Below are positions 61,121 through 64,000 of a DNA stretch of 64,000 nt, one piece after another. Source of the stretch: Pseudobutyrivibrio sp. UBA3626. Its GTDB lineage: Bacteria; Bacillota; Clostridia; Lachnospirales; Lachnospiraceae. Every line of letters begins with the position of its first letter. Within the stretch, counting starts at the first letter, position 1. A program made the translations under genes and the position numbers. The notes under the pieces were generated by a model, which ran no database searches, was not told where the DNA came from, and worked only from the letters and a program-made list of their open reading frames with translations. The DNA is taken from contig DFLF01000005.1 of NCBI GenBank assembly GCA_002373675.1, forward strand, positions 1-64,000, written 5' to 3'.

Positions 61121-63160
61121 TTATAAATTCTTGGCTAGTAGCACCGCCTGATTTGCACGTAAGTGCATATGCATATATCCATCATGCACAGGTACACGAA
61201 CAGGCATTATGGAATAGCCGGTTTTGGTTGTAAGCATAGAAACTGTCATCTCGCATTCGAGAGGCACTTCTGCTTTCCATACTGGTATATCAACGTCTAT
61301 ATCGTGATAGCTTCCATTTACGATAACAACACATTTCTGCTCTTTATTAAATCTTCCATATGATACATAATCCCTATCACATCTAAGGAATATGAAAGCT
61401 CCTTTCTTAAGGGCAGAAGACACTTTACGCTCATTTATCATATCCCTGTGAAAATCAATAAGCTCGTTATCTGCATTACCCCAAGGATAGGTTCTTCTAT
61501 TATCAGGATCTGTAAATCCACAAACCCCCGCTTCATCGCCATAATACAAAGTTGGGGCACCAGGCCATGTCATTTGCATTAGAACTGCAGCCTTAAGTAT
61601 TCCTTTATCAACATTTTCAGAAGCAGCATTGCTACCAAGTTCACCTACACGTCCAACCTTATGGTTAGTTCTCGTCAAAAATCTTGAATGGTCATGATTT
61701 GACAATTGGTTCATTGCAGAATACAAGGATGGTGTAAGAAATTTCGTCATGAAATGTCTCATAGACGCCTCAAATCTTGCTCCGTCACCAATAGCGCCTT
61801 CATCAAAGGAATCAGAGTGTTTCTCCATGCCTGTAAGGAAATAAGATACCGGCTCCATAAATGCATCATAATTCATTATAGTATCCCATTGATCTCCGCT
61901 AAGCCATGCTGATGCATCGCCATAATGCTCTGCGAGGATTACTGCATTAGGATTAGCGCTTTTAACCTCCTGTCTGAATCGTCTCCAGAACCAATGATTA
62001 AATTCTTCACTATGTCCAAGGTCTGCTGCTACATCAAGTCTCCATCCATCACAATGATATGGTGCAGACACCCATTTCTTACCTATTTCAAATATATAAT
62101 TGCACAGCTTCTCTGAATTCTCATAGTTTAGCTTTGGAAGGGTATCATGACCCCACCACCCATCATAATGATTGTTGTATGGCCATTTGTCAGGCTCTGA
62201 CTCATTGAAGTCAAAGAAATCCCTGTATGGGCTGTTAGCGTCTATATACGCCCCTTTGTCATAGAATGGCTGGTACTCATATATTCTCTCTTTATCCATC
62301 CATTTATTGAAGGAACCACAATGGTTAAACACGCCATCTAATATTACTCTTATTCCTCTCTCGTGAGCCTCACTTACGAATTTTGCAAAAAATTCATTGG
62401 AAGCTTCAAGATTAGCCTTGTTAGTAACCCTTGTAATATATCTGCTTGCCTTCGTATTATCGGCTTCCCCATTTTCTAGAAGCCTTCCTTCATCCACAAC
62501 TATTCTGCCGTAGTGAGGATCAATATAATCATAGTCCTGTGTATCGTATTTGTGATTAGATGGCGATACAAACAGGGGGTTAAAATATATTACTTCCACA
62601 CCCATACTCTTAAGATAGTGTAGTTTCTCTCTTACTCCTTCAATATCTCCACCGTAGAACTTGCATACATCAAAACTGTCCGGATTCTTGTTCCAATCTT
62701 CTACTTTCGTGGATGGCATGGAAATATAATAATACTCACCTGACTCAACGTCATTAGATGGATCTCCGTTATTAAAACGATCCACAAGTATTTGATACAT
62801 TACTGCGCCCTTAACCCATTCAGGGGTATCAAAGCCAGGAACTATCATAAAAGCATATTCCCAACGAATATTATCACATACACTGTATCTATCTAGGTAT
62901 ACTTTCTCACTCCCCTGTTCAATCTGGAAAATGTACTTAAAAGGCTTACTACCAACCTGAACAATTACCCGATAGTAATCAAATACATCTCCAGCTTCAT
63001 CAAGATCCATAGGAAGCTTGTAATCCGGAGTGCATAGAACAACTTTTGCAGGTTGACCATGCTTAACTCTAACTCTTATCTTAACCCTATCATTCTCTTT
63101 AGGTTCCCAGGGATTCCTATATTCTATTGTTCCATCGCTAAATATAGCATCTCTATTCAT
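61121..63160 (-). CDS. GH13 alpha-amylase family enzyme (neopullulanase/cyclomaltodextrinase-like)
   Basis: The 679-residue enzyme has an N-terminal CBM34-like beta domain (about 1-110) and a GH13 barrel. The conserved motifs are VILDGVFNHCG, the nucleophile Asp in GWRLDVAAD, the acid Glu in AEHYGD and LSNHDHSRF for the transition-state stabiliser. CBM34 plus the DGVFNH spelling suggest neopullulanase or maltogenic amylase activity on maltodextrins or glycogen. No signal peptide is seen, so it acts in the cytosol, possibly on glycogen made through the glgC-glgD pathway. The GGAG site precedes ATG 63160; a structured repeat lies upstream. Confidence 0.92.
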   Translation of the reverse strand: MNRDAIFSDGTIEYRNPWEPKENDRVKIRVRVKHGQPAKVVLCTPDYKLPMDLDEAGDVFDYYRVIVQVGSKPFKYIFQIEQGSEKVYLDRYSVCDNIRWEYAFMIVPGFDTPEWVKGAVMYQILVDRFNNGDPSNDVESGEYYYISMPSTKVEDWNKNPDSFDVCKFYGGDIEGVREKLHYLKSMGVEVIYFNPLFVSPSNHKYDTQDYDYIDPHYGRIVVDEGRLLENGEADNTKASRYITRVTNKANLEASNEFFAKFVSEAHERGIRVILDGVFNHCGSFNKWMDKERIYEYQPFYDKGAYIDANSPYRDFFDFNESEPDKWPYNNHYDGWWGHDTLPKLNYENSEKLCNYIFEIGKKWVSAPYHCDGWRLDVAADLGHSEEFNHWFWRRFRQEVKSANPNAVILAEHYGDASAWLSGDQWDTIMNYDAFMEPVSYFLTGMEKHSDSFDEGAIGDGARFEASMRHFMTKFLTPSLYSAMNQLSNHDHSRFLTRTNHKVGRVGELGSNAASENVDKGILKAAVLMQMTWPGAPTLYYGDEAGVCGFTDPDNRRTYPWGNADNELIDFHRDMINERKVSSALKKGAFIFLRCDRDYVSYGRFNKEQKCVVIVNGSYHDIDVDIPVWKAEVPLECEMTVSMLTTKTGYSIMPVRVPVHDGYMHMHLRANQAVLLAKNL

Positions 63161-63188
63161 CTAGACTCCTATCCAATCCAATACCCAA

Positions 63189-63207
63189 CAATTTGCTTCG
63201 CAAATTG
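63189..63207. repeat. Hairpin CAATTTG-CTTCG-type upstream of the GH13 gene
   Basis: CAATTTG and CAAATTG pair around a CTTCG-like loop at 63189-63207. It lies next to the two-copy element and shares its GCGAAGC loop type. Confidence 0.6.
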
Positions 63208-63238
63208 TCGCCGTGCAATAAGGAATCCTCCCCCACAA

Positions 63239-63311
63239 GGAGTCTCGGCTATTTTGGTTCGGCTTCGCCGAAAAGCCTCGACGTGTAGTCATTTGCTACG
63301 CAAATAACTAC
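63239..63311. repeat. Two-copy hairpin element, copy B
   Basis: Plus-strand order: GGAGTCTC, GGCT, hairpin TTCGGC-TTCG-CCGAA, AGCC pairing with GGCT, linker TCGACGTGTAGTCA, hairpin ATTTGC-TAC-GCAAAT, TAAC. The same plan as copy A at 21820-21891, with different but paired outer and last stems. The 63161-63538 gap also contains a terminator at 63319-63346. Confidence 0.75.
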
Positions 63312-63318
63312 AAAAAGT

Positions 63319-63346
63319 AAAAAAGACAGCATTCGCTGTCCTTTTT
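63319..63346. terminator. Bidirectional terminator between ftsH and the GH13 gene
   Basis: GACAGC-ATTC-GCTGTC with an A run before and CTTTTT after on the plus strand, so T tracts exist on both strands. It is about 190 bases after the ftsH stop; the segment between has an AT-rich TTTTTACT...AGTAAAAA inverted repeat and no gene. Confidence 0.75.
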
Positions 63347-63538
63347 AGGAGAAGGTATTTTTACTATGGGGTTAGTAAAAATTAATATAATGTATTGGGG
63401 GTTTTTACGATTATTATTATATCCACGCGCAACACATAAGTGTTCACAAATATAACAAAACCTCGCTATTGTTTTTGTGCATATAGCACAAATAAATGCC
63501 CTTTTACACTAATTCTTCACTTTAAGCACAGCTAAATC

Positions 63539-64000
63539 TTAGAATAAGCTCTCAAATTCTTCTCTTGTAATCTTCTCTTTCTCAATAAGAAGATTTGCAC
63601 AGGAATGCAGTATATCCTCGTTTTCTCGAAGAATCTTCTCAGCTCTCTCATAACATGAATCCACGATATTCTTAACTTCTTCGTCAACAATTGCTGCTGT
63701 CTTCTCTGAATATCCTTTCTGATGAGCCAGGTCACGTCCAATAAATACCTCTTCCTGATTATCATCAAGATTAATCATACCTACTTTATCAGACATACCG
63801 TACTTTACAACCATATTACGCGCCTGAGCCGTTGCCTGCTTAATATCTTGAGATGCGCCTGTAGTAACATCATCAAATATAATCGATTCTGCAATTCTAC
63901 CACCAAGAGTTGCTGTAATCTCTTGCAGAATTCTTCCTTTAGTCATGTGCATTCTATCCTTCTCAGGAAGTGGCATAGTATAACCTGCTGCACCAATTCC
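63539..64000 (-). CDS. ftsH: ATP-dependent zinc metalloprotease FtsH, C-terminal fragment (runs off the window end)
   Basis: The frame is open to the end of the window and reads GIGAAGYTMPLPEKDRMHMT, the FtsH peptidase region just after the HExxH zinc site. It continues through LGGRIAESIIFDDVTTGASQ, with the third zinc-binding Asp/Glu region, and the helical C-terminus. FtsH degrades membrane and regulatory proteins. The first residues I can place are in the protease domain; the AAA+ part lies outside. It is the last gene of its unit before a 380-bp gap. Confidence 0.95.
   Translation of the reverse strand, partial: GIGAAGYTMPLPEKDRMHMTKGRILQEITATLGGRIAESIIFDDVTTGASQDIKQATAQARNMVVKYGMSDKVGMINLDDNQEEVFIGRDLAHQKGYSEKTAAIVDEEVKNIVDSCYERAEKILRENEDILHSCANLLIEKEKITREEFESLF

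Noticed and set aside
63053..63307. 84-residue plus-strand frame across the GH13 start and the repeat element
   Set aside because: It is antisense to the GH13 N-terminus and runs into repetitive hairpins; no coding signal.

Overview
The window looks like the chromosome of an AT-rich, motile, anaerobic Firmicute of class Clostridia, most likely a Lachnospiraceae member. The grounds are gene content and style: sigma-28 flagellar operons with a CsrA-FliW pair, GlgC with GlgD, a split ThrE exporter, [FeFe]-hydrogenase-like and multi-cluster Fe-S oxidoreductases, a DnaD/DnaI-type replication operon, strong GGAGG ribosome binding sites, and no sign of oxygen respiration. The genus is inference. Nearly all genes lie on the minus strand. 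I saw no tRNA, rRNA, CRISPR array or transposase.

Layout. 1-4030: late flagellar genes (5' end of flagellin, a FliT/FlgN-like chaperone, fliS, fliD, flaG). 4235-7278: an archaeal-type ATPase and a [FeFe]-hydrogenase-like protein. 7664-14495: the flgM-flgN-flgK-flgK-flgL-fliW-csrA operon, with two flgK paralogues. 15211-20204: a MacB-like ABC exporter (permease, ATPase, adaptor) behind a PurF-like gene that lacks the catalytic cysteine. 20586-24008: ribosomal and transcription genes (rplL, rplJ with L10 leader, rplA, rplK, nusG, secE, rpmG). 24416-31119: accessory island with an Rpn-type nuclease, unknown genes, a Ycf46-like AAA+ ATPase, a J-domain protein, a 47-residue zinc-ribbon protein, an FtsZ-like gene cut by an in-frame TAG, and a divergent XRE regulator. 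31204-39816: spoVG, glgD, glgC, a PHP phosphoesterase, PRPP synthetase, DnaI-like, DnaD-like, murC. 39831-48432: esterase, membrane proteins, Na/Pi transporter, HD phosphohydrolase, ThrE subunits. 48879-64000: methyltransferase, CorA, two chemoreceptors, a 935-residue Fe-S flavoprotein, a FruK-HAD fusion, truA, MATE exporter, GH13 amylase and the 3' end of ftsH.

How the parts fit. The flagellar half carries a legible control circuit. Three sigma-28-like promoters drive flagellin, flaG-fliD-fliS and flgM-csrA. The flagellin leader has a hairpin presenting AAGGAA plus a second AAGGAGG at the Shine-Dalgarno site, the arrangement expected of a CsrA target, and the encoded FliW should antagonise CsrA.

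The least explained material is of two kinds. First, the island at 25400-30633 appears to be one operon built around an FtsZ/tubulin-like GTPase remnant and chaperone-type ATPases. Second, several intergenic spaces hold large structured repeats: four long inverted repeats (7309-7586, 14655-14913, 14892-15200, 20354-20528) sharing a TTCTTCGC internal-loop motif, two of them with a common branched core whose stems differ but stay paired, and a separate two-copy hairpin element at 21820-21891 and 63239-63311.
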